From: Lihuaxuella thermophila
Lineage (GTDB): Bacteria > Bacillota > Bacilli > Thermoactinomycetales > Thermoactinomycetaceae
Assembly (NCBI RefSeq): GCF_900110165.1
Contig: NZ_FOCQ01000014.1
Coordinates: 47,805-111,804 of the forward strand
Length of the DNA stretch: 64,000 nucleotides
Reading direction: 5' to 3'
The notes below the pieces were generated by a model. The model saw nothing but the letters and a program-made list of their open reading frames with translations, searched no databases and was not told the origin of the DNA. Numbering within the stretch: the first letter of the stretch is position 1; the number at the start of each line of letters is the position of its first letter. The translations under genes were made by a program, and so were the position numbers. Positions 1 through 8,888 of this stretch are shown here, piece after piece.

Positions 1-405
1 GAAGTATTCTCGCTGGAATCCATTCAAATCCTTGTGGAAAAAACGGCGGATGCGCCGGTCAAGATGGTGGCTGTGATCAAAATGCGTGTATATGATGAAG
101 TGGTTCATACCGCTGCGGAGGGGAACGGTCCTGTCCACGCTTTGGACAATGCCTTGCGCAAAGCACTCTCCTCTTTTTTCCCCGAGATTCGGAAGATGCA
201 ACTGACCGATTATAAAGTCCGGGTTCTGAATGGTGAAGAAGCCACGGCAGCCAAAGTGAGGGTATGGATTGAGTCATCGGACGGAAAAAACCGGTGGAGC
301 ACGGTGGGGGTGTCGGCCAATATCATTGAGGCCAGCTGGCAGGCGTTAAGCGACAGCATGCGTTATTTTTTGCTCTATGGTAAAGAGCCTGTCGCCATGA
401 AGTGA
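1..405 (+). CDS. cimA: Citramalate synthase, C-terminal regulatory domain (5' end outside window)
   Basis: The reading frame is open from base 1 to a TGA at 403-405, so only the last 134 codons are present and the true start is upstream. The visible part is a LeuA-type allosteric dimer domain. Features such as YKVRVLNGEEATAAKVRV and the IIEASWQAL tail resemble citramalate synthase more than 2-isopropylmalate synthase. The enzyme condenses acetyl-CoA with pyruvate to start a threonine-independent isoleucine route, and this domain binds the end-product inhibitor. Catalytic residues lie outside the window, so an isopropylmalate synthase paralogue remains possible. Confidence 0.8.
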   Translation, partial: EVFSLESIQILVEKTADAPVKMVAVIKMRVYDEVVHTAAEGNGPVHALDNALRKALSSFFPEIRKMQLTDYKVRVLNGEEATAAKVRVWIESSDGKNRWSTVGVSANIIEASWQALSDSMRYFLLYGKEPVAMK

Positions 406-442
406 GTAGGCAGGGGAACAGTTGGAAAAGATGAAAGATGAG

Positions 443-478
443 CAAAAAGGGGATGACCTTACCGTTATCCTCTTTTTG
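443..478 (+). terminator. Rho-independent terminator of cimA
   Basis: A 12-bp stem (443-454 with 467-478, one G-T pair) begins with a run of A and ends in TCTTTTTG. It starts 38 bases after the cimA stop codon. Confidence 0.8.
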
Positions 479-587
479 TGATGCCTGTTTTTGCGGGTAA
501 AGATGAGAAATTGTAACGATTTGTTCTTTGCTTTTAACGGTTATCTTTGATATAGAAGATATGTTGAAAATGAAAGGCGGTGAAACC

Positions 588-1406
588 GTGGTTCGGATTC
601 TCAGTATTTTTCTGGCATCCATCCTTGTTGCCTTCGCCTACAATGCGTTTTTATTGCCTCACAAGGTTTTAAGCAGCGGGATTTCCGGAATCGCCATGAT
701 GATCGGCCTGTTGACTCCCGTCAACACAGGGATCGTAAACCTTGCTTTAAATCTGCCCCTCCTGATTATCGGATTTTACAAGCTGGGAAAAAGGTTTATG
801 TTTTATACGATTTTTTCTGTCGCCGTCACCTCGGTGGCCCTGCTCTATATACCGATCAGGCCGCTCGTAACAGATCCCATTCTCTCTTCCGTTTTCGGCG
901 GAGTGCTCGTCGGAGTGGGAACCGGCTTCATCTTTCGTGCCGAAGGTTCCGGCGGGGGATTTGATATCATCGCGTTTTTATTGACGCGAAAAAAAGAGTT
1001 TCCGCTCGGCACTCTGATGTTCGGCCTGAACGCGGCGGTTTTGTTGTTCGCCGGATTTCTCTTTACCTGGGATGCGGCGCTTTACACCCTGCTCTCCATC
1101 TATGTGACGGGCAAGATCATCGATGCGATCCATACCATCCATGTCAAATTGACGCTGATGATTATTACCAGTAAAGGCGAAGAAGTGAAAAACCGGCTGC
1201 TCAGCAATTTGGTTCGCGGAATTACCGTTGTCGATGGTGAAGGAGCCTTTACCAAAGAGAAACGAAAAGTTTTGTTTATGATCATTTCCCGCTATGAACT
1301 AGTTACAGTCAAGCGGCTCATTAAGGAGACCGATCCCCATGCGTTTGTGAATATTATGGAAACGGTTGAAGTGATGGGGTACTTTCGCAGGAATGATTCG
1401 AACTGA
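588..1406 (+). CDS. YitT family integral membrane protein
   Basis: A 272-residue protein of the YitT family. The N-terminal two thirds form about five or six hydrophobic segments with the family's SGGISG/GGGFD-type glycine-rich loops (SSGISGIAMM, GSGGGFDII). The C-terminal ~90 residues form the soluble DUF2179 domain (LMIITSKGEEV, GITVVDGEGAF). Substrate and role are not established for the family. The GTG at 588 is chosen because an AAAGGCGGTG ribosome site sits just before it; an in-frame ATG at 561 lacks such a site. It is monocistronic between two terminators. Confidence 0.85.
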   Translation: MVRILSIFLASILVAFAYNAFLLPHKVLSSGISGIAMMIGLLTPVNTGIVNLALNLPLLIIGFYKLGKRFMFYTIFSVAVTSVALLYIPIRPLVTDPILSSVFGGVLVGVGTGFIFRAEGSGGGFDIIAFLLTRKKEFPLGTLMFGLNAAVLLFAGFLFTWDAALYTLLSIYVTGKIIDAIHTIHVKLTLMIITSKGEEVKNRLLSNLVRGITVVDGEGAFTKEKRKVLFMIISRYELVTVKRLIKETDPHAFVNIMETVEVMGYFRRNDSN

Positions 1407-1414
1407 TCCATTCA

Positions 1415-1456
1415 ACCCGGAACTGGCTACGATTGTTCAGGTTCCGGGTCTTTTTT
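1415..1456 (+). terminator. Terminator of the yitT-family gene
   Basis: A 9-bp perfect stem (1415-1423 with 1441-1449) is followed by CTTTTTT. It overlaps the 3' end of the convergent toxin gene on the minus strand. Confidence 0.8.
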
Positions 1457-1846
1457 ACCCGTATCCTTTTGTTTTGGTTGCCTCCGTTCAGGAAAATCTC
1501 TTTTTCTCGCCCGCTGATAAACATCATTGGGGTTGTGCGGCCGGGTGGCGATCCGCAAACCGACGGCTAAAAAATAAATGGCATTCTCCCCGGGTACATA
1601 GCGGTAGATCAGCCGCATATTGGGACGTTGCCTCTTGTGGGGCCGGGGCTGGGAAAAAAACTTTTTCTTGCGGTAGTCCTGGAGAGGAGGGTATTTGAGG
1701 ATGGCTGCTTTATAGGGATTGCGGAGAACTTGTTCGATGGCTTTATCGATCTGGAGCAGGCATTCATGTAATCTCTTTTTTCCCAGTCTTTGAGCTAAAA
1801 AGGCGAGATCATCGCTAAACTGGGGATGGTAAACCTCATGAATCAT
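1427..1846 (-). CDS. RelE/ParE-superfamily toxin of a type II toxin-antitoxin pair
   Basis: A 139-residue basic protein. Residues 1-105 read like a RelE/ParE fold: an early HPQFSDDLAFL helix, a basic centre (KKKFFSQPRPHKRQRPNMRLIYRYV) and a hydrophobic last strand (AIYFLAVGLR). Such toxins usually cut mRNA on the ribosome or inhibit gyrase; which applies is not visible. The ATG overlaps the antitoxin stop (ATGA), the coupling typical of these modules. The C-terminal tail (about residues 115-139) is polar and repetitive, and its last codons are read through the terminator of the convergent yitT-type gene, so it may be a late extension. Confidence 0.75.
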   Translation of the reverse strand: MIHEVYHPQFSDDLAFLAQRLGKKRLHECLLQIDKAIEQVLRNPYKAAILKYPPLQDYRKKKFFSQPRPHKRQRPNMRLIYRYVPGENAIYFLAVGLRIATRPHNPNDVYQRARKRDFPERRQPKQKDTGKKDPEPEQS

Positions 1847-2178
1847 GAAGGATTGCTCTTTTCCTTCATCGTTTGTCTCAGAAAGCGGATACGGGAGACA
1901 TCGGCCGGTTTTTTGATCCACTCGTCAGCGGAAAGTTGAACCCGTTCTTTAAACTCTTCGACCAATTCGAGATCTTCATGCAGATTTTCCAGTTCATCCA
2001 GGCGATGAATCAGTTTCTCATATGTTTTAATGTCCAGGATCACGGCCCGCAGTTCATTATTGTGAATCAGCCCCAACTTTTTGCAAACGGCCAACATTTC
2101 ATCAAACAGCTTCTTTTTGCTGATCTCCTTCAACTCATTGGACGAGATCAGCTCTCCCCTGTCAAATGCTTTAAACAT
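1843..2178 (-). CDS. Phd/YefM-like antitoxin
   Basis: A 111-residue acidic protein directly upstream of, and overlapping, the toxin gene. The centre (AVILDIKTYEKLIHRLDELENL) matches the Phd/YefM pattern of a strand followed by a leucine-rich helix; the C-terminal part would wrap the toxin. In this family the N-terminus binds DNA and represses the operon. The start follows a GAGAGGAG ribosome site. Expression would be from a promoter upstream of 2178 on the minus strand. Confidence 0.75.
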   Translation of the reverse strand: MFKAFDRGELISSNELKEISKKKLFDEMLAVCKKLGLIHNNELRAVILDIKTYEKLIHRLDELENLHEDLELVEEFKERVQLSADEWIKKPADVSRIRFLRQTMKEKSNPS

Positions 2179-2346
2179 CAGAGAAACTCCTCTCGGTTTT
2201 CCGGGATTTGTTCTGAATCATTCTGGTATTTCCATGAATGAGGAATCTTTGACCCCTTGGTTTACATCGATCCGGTTTGCTGAAAGGCCATTCACATCAT
2301 CGATCGCGATTGAAGAGGCATGAGCCCCTGTTTGTTCATTCATATT

Positions 2347-2381
2347 CAAAAAAACAGCCCCGAATGCACGAGCATTCGGGG
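2347..2381 (-). terminator. Minus-strand terminator downstream of the ThyX-like gene
   Basis: A 10-bp perfect stem (2358-2367 with 2372-2381, 4-base loop). On the minus strand it is followed by eight T residues. It lies 220 bases past the ThyX-like stop and upstream of the toxin-antitoxin operon, so it insulates the two. Confidence 0.75.
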
Positions 2382-2598
2382 TCTGTCGGCTGGTCCGTGA
2401 GCAGATGTGCTGTGCACCCGGAGCGAACCAGTGTGTTATTCGTTCGTATAATTTTTTTCGGCGCCTCCCAGGTCCGAACGAAGTCGGTCCGGGTTGATAT
2501 TGGCGTTGTCCAAAACGGAACGGAATGCGGACGCTACGATCCAAGAATCCCATTGCGAAGCCTTTTGGAAGGGCGGCTTCTGCCGTGTGGAGTCTCGA

Positions 2599-4083
2599 TT
2601 ACAATCGCCGCTGAGCGAATTTGGCCAGTGCGGGTTGTTTCTCTTTCAGTTCCCGATGCAGCTGTTCAAATGTTTCCCGGATATCCCACTGCGCTTCCGG
2701 CGAGGTGCGCAGGTTGATGAGGTGATACAATTCCCACAGGCTGGCCGTTGCCGTCACCTGGCGGTGATGGGCATTGGTGACGCAGTAACGGGCCGCAAGC
2801 GGATTCCATGCTTCGATCTCCCGGTGAATGTGCGCTGCTTCTTCGATATAGGACTGGAAGAGTTCCGTTAATCCGGCTTCTTTCACATGGGGCGGGATGG
2901 TGTACCCCAGGTGAATCGCAGGTGATCCGTAGCTGAAATGAGTGCGGCGGTTATGGCGGAGCAATTGATGCCAGTTGGCTTCAGAGATTTTCATTTCCAT
3001 CCGGCAGGTGAGATGCTCCAGTTCACCCACGGGATTATCAAAGAAACGCAGGGAGGAAAGGGCTTCTTCCCCGATAGTTTCCAGTTCGCGCAGATCCATT
3101 TGCCGCGCTGCATGTTCCGCCTCTTCATGGGAGAGGCAGCGTTCTTTGATCAATAAGTTGACCGTAAGAGTTTCCAATGCCTCCCGGTAGCCCGGCAGAT
3201 GGGTAAAGCGGGCGTGCGGACCGTTGACCGGATTTGGAGAGGGGCGGAGATGGCTCCATCTTCGCTGCAATTTTTCTCTTGTTTGCAAGAGATAATCGTT
3301 CGGTTGTACGTATTTGAGCAAAGTGGGGATCACCTTGCCGATTTCCCGTTCCATGGCCCGGGCCAACCGGCGGCACTCTTCATGTTCGCTGGATAGGAGG
3401 CGGACCAATGTGTCACGAAGAGCGCGCCCGTTACCGGTCATGCCCAGGTTGGTGAGTGTAGCCAGGGTCAGCACGTAGCGAGCGTCCTCAAACGCGATTT
3501 TCTCCACACGCAGCCGAAAAGACCGGTCGGATTCATGTTCATCTTTGGCCAGGGTTTGGAGCAGATATTCATGTAAACCCTTCATCAGCGCTTCGTACAC
3601 ATCAAACGCCTTTTCATTCAAGGCGAGGAATTTTGCTTTGAGCTCAGGGTGGTCGTCAAGCTCTGCCGGTATGTAGATATCTCCCCGTTTCGGCCGCTGG
3701 TAACGCTGGCTGTATTCGGTGAAGCTGTTGAAGGAATTGGCCAGCTCCAGCTCCGCGGAGGCCAGGCGGCTGATCTTTTCGATCCCGATATGAGCAACGG
3801 CATGTTCCGCCACACTGCTGTGACCGTAACCCACTACCCACTTTTCATGAAAACGGGCCGCTTTGTCCGAGTAAGCTGTTGCCATCCCCCCGCTTTGACC
3901 GGTGACTCCCAGTTCTTCATCGGCCAGCAGCTTGGCCAGATTTTCGCGAAAGCTGGCCGAACTGCGGCTCACATAAGCAAAGATAACCGCAATCACTTCT
4001 TCAGGAAGATTGTAGATCGTGTATACATTCTGATCGAGATTGGACACATACCGTGTCAAATCCACGCTTGCCTTCGTATTCAT
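2599..4083 (-). CDS. Double-length ThyX-like (FAD-dependent thymidylate synthase family) protein
   Basis: At 494 residues this is about twice the usual ThyX length (~220-250). Both halves look ThyX-derived. The N-terminal half has VVGYGHSSVAEHA and ends its motif in SFTEYSQRYQ, where canonical ThyX has RHRxxSxNExSxRY. The C-terminal half has QLLRHNRRTHFS, then ARYCVTNAHHR and LINLRTSPEAQWDIR, echoing the C-terminal substrate-binding part of ThyX. Canonical ThyX makes dTMP from dUMP using FAD and methylene-tetrahydrofolate. Because the N-terminal motif has lost the RHR, activity is uncertain. The ATG follows GGGAGGGATG. Confidence 0.75.
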   Translation of the reverse strand: MNTKASVDLTRYVSNLDQNVYTIYNLPEEVIAVIFAYVSRSSASFRENLAKLLADEELGVTGQSGGMATAYSDKAARFHEKWVVGYGHSSVAEHAVAHIGIEKISRLASAELELANSFNSFTEYSQRYQRPKRGDIYIPAELDDHPELKAKFLALNEKAFDVYEALMKGLHEYLLQTLAKDEHESDRSFRLRVEKIAFEDARYVLTLATLTNLGMTGNGRALRDTLVRLLSSEHEECRRLARAMEREIGKVIPTLLKYVQPNDYLLQTREKLQRRWSHLRPSPNPVNGPHARFTHLPGYREALETLTVNLLIKERCLSHEEAEHAARQMDLRELETIGEEALSSLRFFDNPVGELEHLTCRMEMKISEANWHQLLRHNRRTHFSYGSPAIHLGYTIPPHVKEAGLTELFQSYIEEAAHIHREIEAWNPLAARYCVTNAHHRQVTATASLWELYHLINLRTSPEAQWDIRETFEQLHRELKEKQPALAKFAQRRL

Positions 4084-4249
4084 CGTTTCATCCCTCCCAT
4101 CTTTTCATTTTACCAGACCGATGTGGCCGGATTGCATTTTCAAATGTTGACATTTTACCACAGGATTGAATCCTTTCGTAGATGAGAGCGGACTCCTTCT
4201 GCAAATGGACAAACCGTCCGGCATACACTTGGGACGAGGAGGGAGCCGT

Positions 4250-5002
4250 ATGTTGTTTCGACGGAGATTGATTCGCCGTAAGCCCCGGTCTTTTCGCGTA
4301 CGCAAACGGGGGAGTTTCTTATTTTTCGCCCTGGTGATGTTGCTGGCTGTCATCATTCAAATCGTGTGGATGATTGAAAGGAATCTGGAGCCCATGTTGC
4401 TTGCTTACGCGAAGACAACAGTGAAAGGGATTGCGATGGAAGCGGTCCGTCAAGGAGTTCATGATATGCAGCGTTCCCTTGGAAACGAACTGGATCAGAT
4501 CATGGCTGTGGATAAGGATGCAAACGGGAGAATTACCGGTGTAAAAATCAATCAAAATATCCAGGCCCAAATTTATAACCAAATGACAGAAAGCGTGATG
4601 AAAGAGCTGAATCACTTAAAAGATCATCCGGTTGAAATCTCGGTCGGGCAAATGTTGCAAAGCAATATCTTTGCCGGGTATGGCCCGGATATTCCGGTCG
4701 AGATGTGGCTCAAGGGAGCTCCGAAGGTTTCCCTCATCCCGAAGCTGGAATCGCATGGGATTAACATGGTCATGGTGACGTTAAATCTCCATATTCACAA
4801 TGAGATGGGGGTGATGGTACCGTTCAGCAAGGAGAGTATTCTCGTGGATGTTCAGTATCCGATTGCCCAGAGTCTGGTGGTCGGAGAGGTTCCTGAATAC
4901 TATTTTTACAATGATCAGGGCCAGATGAAAAAAGGGGAGGTCGGGAGCCCGGCTCCTCCGCCGCCAGCCCCGGCGTTGCCGGCCACGAAACACAAAGATT
5001 GA
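4250..5002 (+). CDS. yunB: Sporulation protein YunB
   Basis: A 250-residue protein with a very basic N-terminus (RRRLIRRKPRSFRVRKR), one membrane anchor (FLFFALVMLLAVIIQIVWM) and an extracytoplasmic domain. The pattern IERNLEPML and AKTTVKGIAMEAV is characteristic of YunB, a sigma-E-dependent protein needed for normal spore formation in B. subtilis. The tail is proline-rich (PAPPPPAPALP). The ATG at 4250 is chosen because GAGGAGGG precedes it. It opens the yun/yut gene order seen across the window. Confidence 0.85.
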   Translation: MLFRRRLIRRKPRSFRVRKRGSFLFFALVMLLAVIIQIVWMIERNLEPMLLAYAKTTVKGIAMEAVRQGVHDMQRSLGNELDQIMAVDKDANGRITGVKINQNIQAQIYNQMTESVMKELNHLKDHPVEISVGQMLQSNIFAGYGPDIPVEMWLKGAPKVSLIPKLESHGINMVMVTLNLHIHNEMGVMVPFSKESILVDVQYPIAQSLVVGEVPEYYFYNDQGQMKKGEVGSPAPPPPAPALPATKHKD

Positions 5003-5036
5003 CCCAATGGGACAGAGATCGAAGACGGAAAAGGAT

Positions 5037-5066
5037 TTATATTAAAAATATAGAATAGTGTATAAT
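5037..5066 (+). promoter_or_regulatory. Possible sigma-A promoter of the first peptide transporter operon
   Basis: TATAAT at 5061-5066 lies 84 bases before the TTG start of the ATPase gene. The best -35 candidate is TTATAT at 5037-5042, a weak match with an 18-base spacer. Confidence 0.4.
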
Positions 5067-5149
5067 GAATTATTTTTTTGTTATTAAAATCATACGGTAA
5101 TGGTTACTCCTTCGTTTTCATTCAGTCATCATCATTCGAGGTGATCCGT

Positions 5150-6169
5150 TTGGCCCAACCAGTGCTTGAGATTTCGCAACTGAAACTGCACTTCTTTACG
5201 GATAAAGGAAGGGTGAAAGCAGTAGACGGGGTCGATCTCGCTGTTCATGAAGGGGAGATTGTGGGTCTGGTGGGAGAGTCAGGCTGCGGGAAGAGTGTCA
5301 CGTCTCTTGCCGTGATGGGACTGATTCCGCAACCGCCCGGAAAAGTGGTAGCGGGCACGATTCGCTTTCAAGGGAAAGATCTGACCAAGGCCAGTCCCAG
5401 GGAGATGCGCCGGATTCGGGGCAATGAGATGGCCATGATCTTTCAGGAACCGATGACTTCCCTCAATCCTTTGTTCTCCATTGGCAATCAGTTGGTGGAA
5501 GCGATTCGCACTCACCGTTCATGTTCCAAGCAAGAAGCGAAAAACATGGCTTTGGAGATGTTGAAAAAAGTAGGCATCAGCCGGTCGGGGATTCTGGATG
5601 AGTACCCCCATCAGTTGTCCGGGGGAATGAGGCAACGGGTGATGATCGCCATGGCCATGGTGTTAAATCCCCGTCTCCTGATCGCGGATGAGCCGACAAC
5701 CGCGCTGGATGTGACGATTCAAGCCCAAATCCTGGACTTGATGAAAGCGCTTAATCAGGAGTTTGGAACTGCCATTTTGCTGATCACGCATGATCTCGGC
5801 GTGGTGGCGGAAATGTGTGACCGGGTGGTTGTCATGTATGCCGGGCAGGTGGTGGAAGAAACGGACCGGCGCCGTTTGTTCCGTAACCCCAAACATCCTT
5901 ACACCCAGGGGCTCCTCAAATCCATTCCCAAACTGGAGGAGCAGAAAAAACGGTTATACTCCATTCCCGGACAAGTTCCCAATCCGCTCGGCATGCCCAA
6001 AGGGTGTCGGTTTGCTCCGCGCTGTGAATTCGCGTTCGATGTTTGCGGAAGAGCGGAACCACAGCTTCTTCCGGTCGAAGACGGCCATCTGAGCCGGTGT
6101 TGGCTGCATCAGGAACGGGAGGAGGGACGAGGCCATGAGCCAGACCACGCCATTGCTCAAAGTCAGTAA
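5150..6169 (+). CDS. Oligopeptide/dipeptide ABC transporter ATP-binding protein (AppD/DppD type)
   Basis: A 339-residue ATPase that powers a peptide importer. It has Walker A GESGCGKS (about residues 42-49), a Q-loop at [10 protein letters not shown], the signature LSGGMRQR, Walker [13 protein letters not shown] and the switch histidine in ITHDLG. The C-terminal oligo/dipeptide domain carries the cysteine pattern [11 protein letters not shown]...C. The TTG at 5150 is chosen because GAGGTG lies 6 bases upstream; no good ATG exists. Its 3' end overlaps the next ATPase gene by 35 bases. It is the first gene of a D-F-SBP-B-C operon, the gene order of B. subtilis app. Confidence 0.9.
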   Translation: MAQPVLEISQLKLHFFTDKGRVKAVDGVDLAVHEGEIVGLVGESGCGKSVTSLAVMGLIPQPPGKVVAGTIRFQGKDLTKASPREMRRIRGNEMAMIFQEPMTSLNPLFSIGNQLVEAIRTHRSCSKQEAKNMALEMLKKVGISRSGILDEYPHQLSGGMRQRVMIAMAMVLNPRLLIADEPTTALDVTIQAQILDLMKALNQEFGTAILLITHDLGVVAEMCDRVVVMYAGQVVEETDRRRLFRNPKHPYTQGLLKSIPKLEEQKKRLYSIPGQVPNPLGMPKGCRFAPRCEFAFDVCGRAEPQLLPVEDGHLSRCWLHQEREEGRGHEPDHAIAQSQ

Positions 6170-7115
6170 CCTGAAAAAGACGTTTCCGGTCCGCGGCGGC
6201 ATCTTTGGTAAGAAAGTCGGGGAAATCACGGCTGTAGATGATGTCACCTTTTCGGTGAAAAAAGGCGAGACACTGGGCATCGTCGGCGAAAGCGGATGCG
6301 GAAAGTCCACTACGGGCAGAACCGTACTCCGTCTGTATGAACCTGATTCCGGACAGGTGGAGTTTGAAGGGAAATCGCTTCTCGCGCTGGGAGATGAGGA
6401 GATGCGCCGGGCGAGAAAGGATTTGCAGATGATCTTCCAGGATCCTTTTGCATCGCTCAACCCCAGGCAAAAAGTGGCGGAAATTTTGGAAGAGCCGCTG
6501 ATTGTACATAAGATGGGAGACGCCAAGGAACGAAAAGCACAGGTACAGGAGCTCCTCCGGGTTGTGGGCTTGGACAAGTCCCATGCCGGGCGGTATCCCC
6601 ACCAGTTCAGCGGAGGGCAACGGCAACGGATTGGAATTGCACGGGCTTTGTCCACCCGGCCGAAGCTGATCGTCGCGGATGAGCCGGTTTCGGCCCTTGA
6701 TGTATCGATTCAATCCCAGGTGCTCAACCTGATGGCCGATTTGCAGGAACAGTTTGAATTGACCTATCTGTTTATTTCCCACGATCTCAGTGTGGTCAAG
6801 CATATCAGCGACCGGGTCGGGGTGATGTACCTGGGACGGATGGTCGAACTGGCAGACCGGGATGAACTTTACCGGCAGCCGCTTCATCCTTACACACAGG
6901 CTCTGTTGTCAGCAGTACCCGTTCCCGACCCGGAGGTGAAAAAAGAACGCATCATCCTGCAGGGGGACGTGCCCAGCCCGGCTGACCCTCCGAAAGGGTG
7001 TGCCTTTCATCCGCGCTGTCCCCATGTGATGGAGATTTGCAAAGTGGAGAGACCGGCTTTTGCAGATCAAGGAGGCGGCCATTTTGTCGCCTGCCACTTG
7101 ATGGACCGATCTTAA
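6135..7115 (+). CDS. Oligopeptide/dipeptide ABC transporter ATP-binding protein (AppF/DppF type)
   Basis: A 326-residue second ATPase subunit that would pair with the preceding one. It shows Walker [10 protein letters not shown], the Q-loop [10 protein letters not shown], signature [15 protein letters not shown], Walker [13 protein letters not shown] and a SHDLSVV switch region. The C-terminal peptide-transporter domain has [17 protein letters not shown]. The ATG follows GAGGAGGGACGAGG and lies inside the end of the upstream gene, so translation is probably coupled. No membrane segments; it docks on the cytoplasmic face of the two permeases encoded downstream. Confidence 0.9.
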   Translation: MSQTTPLLKVSNLKKTFPVRGGIFGKKVGEITAVDDVTFSVKKGETLGIVGESGCGKSTTGRTVLRLYEPDSGQVEFEGKSLLALGDEEMRRARKDLQMIFQDPFASLNPRQKVAEILEEPLIVHKMGDAKERKAQVQELLRVVGLDKSHAGRYPHQFSGGQRQRIGIARALSTRPKLIVADEPVSALDVSIQSQVLNLMADLQEQFELTYLFISHDLSVVKHISDRVGVMYLGRMVELADRDELYRQPLHPYTQALLSAVPVPDPEVKKERIILQGDVPSPADPPKGCAFHPRCPHVMEICKVERPAFADQGGGHFVACHLMDRS

Positions 7116-7199
7116 GCATAGGGCGCTTTTGAAGGAGGTGGTGATCCGAGGAATTTAGCGGAGCCCATCCTGAAAATTTGATACCAAGGGGGTAGACAA

Positions 7200-8807
7200 A
7201 TGAAAAGGAAAGCATGGATTCTCGCATTTGCTCTTGTATTTGCCTTATCATCCATCCTGGTCGGCTGTGCAGGAAACAACACAGCCGGTTCGAAAGCCAA
7301 AACGTTCATCTATGGCCGCGGTGCGGATTCCAAAGCATTGGACCCGATCCAGGTGACGGATGGAGAATCGATCAAGGTAGCTGAACAGATTTTTGAAACG
7401 CTGGTCAAATATAAAAAGGAAAACACCGAAGTTGAGCCGGGTCTCGCCGAAAGCTGGGAAACCAGCAAGGACGGGCTCGTCTGGACGTTTAAGCTTCGTC
7501 AAGGAATTAAATTTCATGACGGCACGCCGTTTAACGCGGAAGCGGTGGCCTACAACTTCAACCGCTGGATGGACAAAAGCCACCCCGAGCATAAAGGCGG
7601 GGAATTCCCTTACTACGGCTACATGTTTGGCGGATACAAAGGGGACAAAGGACATGTCATCAAAAGTGTAACCGCGGTGGATGAGTACACGGTGAAATTT
7701 GAGCTCAACTTCCCGCAAGGTCCCTTTTTGAGCAATCTGGCGATGCCCGTATTTGGAATCGCCTCCCCGACCGCCGTCAAAAAAGATCCTGTCCAATTCA
7801 ACCAGAATCCGGTTGGAACAGGGCCGTTTAAATTTAAAAATTGGAAGAAAAATGATTCCATCACCCTGGAGAAAAACAAGGATTACTGGCAAAAAGGGTA
7901 TCCAAAGCTGGATCGGCTCATCTTCAAGTCGATTCCCGACAACTCGGCCCGCTTCACGGCCTTGCAGTCCGGGGATATCGACATGATGGACGGTTTAAAT
8001 CCGGATGATGTGAAGTTGGTGGAGTCCAACAAGCAATTGCAATTGTTTAAGCAAGCAGGGATGAATGTCGCCTACCTGGCGCTCAACACCGAGAAAAAAC
8101 CGCTGGACCATCCGAAAGTGCGCCAGGCGCTGAACCACGCGGTCAATAAAGAGGGGATTATCAAGAGCTTCTACGCGGATCTGGCCGTGCCGGCCGTCAA
8201 TCCGATGCCCGACATCATCTGGGGTTACAACAAAGAGATCAAGGACTATGAATATGACCTGGACAAAGCGAAACAATTGCTCGCGGAAGCCGGTTACCCC
8301 AACGGTTTTGAAATTGAATTTTATGCCATGACCGAACCTCGTCCCTACATGCCGAACGGCAAGAAAGTGGCCGAGTATATGGCTGCGGACTTTGAAAAAA
8401 TCGGGGTCAAGACCAAAATCGTCACTTATGACTGGCAAACCTATCTGGACCGTACGGGTAAAGGGGAACACGCGATGGCCCTGTTTGGCTGGAACGGAGA
8501 TAACGGGGACCCGGATAACTTCCTCTATGTCCTGCTGGACAAAGACAACACCCGTACGCCGGATGCCGGAAACATCGCCTTTTATAAGAGTGATGAACTG
8601 CATGAAGTCTTAATCCAGGCCCAGCGTGAAAGCGATCAGTCCAAACGAAGTGAGTTGTATATGAAAGCGCAGGAAATCATCAAAAAAGACGCTCCATGGG
8701 TCCCGCTGGTTCATGCCACGGTTCCGTTCGCGGCCAAGGCAGGGGTAAGGGGATTTGTTCCGCATCCCACCGGCAGCCTCAATCTGCACGAAGTAGACTT
8801 GAAATAA
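7200..8807 (+). CDS. Peptide ABC transporter substrate-binding lipoprotein (DppA/AppA type)
   Basis: A 535-residue family 5 solute-binding protein. It starts with a lipoprotein signal peptide ending in the lipobox LVGC (Cys 23). The mature part has the family signature region FHDGTPFNAEAVAYNFNRW and PVGTGPFKFKNW. It captures peptides outside the membrane and hands them to the permeases. The ATG follows AAGGGGGTAGACAA. An additional strong AAGGAGGTG lies about 60 bases further upstream with only a six-codon frame after it. The ligand cannot be told from sequence; it is closer to dipeptide-type than to the OppA-type proteins at 36-40 kb. Confidence 0.9.
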   Translation: MKRKAWILAFALVFALSSILVGCAGNNTAGSKAKTFIYGRGADSKALDPIQVTDGESIKVAEQIFETLVKYKKENTEVEPGLAESWETSKDGLVWTFKLRQGIKFHDGTPFNAEAVAYNFNRWMDKSHPEHKGGEFPYYGYMFGGYKGDKGHVIKSVTAVDEYTVKFELNFPQGPFLSNLAMPVFGIASPTAVKKDPVQFNQNPVGTGPFKFKNWKKNDSITLEKNKDYWQKGYPKLDRLIFKSIPDNSARFTALQSGDIDMMDGLNPDDVKLVESNKQLQLFKQAGMNVAYLALNTEKKPLDHPKVRQALNHAVNKEGIIKSFYADLAVPAVNPMPDIIWGYNKEIKDYEYDLDKAKQLLAEAGYPNGFEIEFYAMTEPRPYMPNGKKVAEYMAADFEKIGVKTKIVTYDWQTYLDRTGKGEHAMALFGWNGDNGDPDNFLYVLLDKDNTRTPDAGNIAFYKSDELHEVLIQAQRESDQSKRSELYMKAQEIIKKDAPWVPLVHATVPFAAKAGVRGFVPHPTGSLNLHEVDLK

Positions 8808-8821
8808 ACACAACCAAATAG

Positions 8822-8860
8822 AAGTGGCATTGCGCATCCGTTTGGCAATGCCACTTTTTA
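8822..8860 (+). terminator. Hairpin between binding-protein and permease genes
   Basis: A 12-bp perfect stem (8822-8833 with 8845-8856) is followed by TTTTA. It sits inside an operon whose downstream permease genes have no obvious promoter, so it probably acts as a partial terminator or as a 3' end stabiliser for the binding-protein mRNA. Confidence 0.7.
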
Positions 8861-8888
8861 CGGATTTCGATGGGTGGTGAAAACCGAA

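Noticed and set aside
2218..2343. Minus-strand 41-codon frame starting MNEQTGAHASS
   Set aside because: Vaguely like a GerPA-type spore protein, but there is no ribosome site, it starts inside the T-run of a terminator and lacks the conserved N-terminal half.
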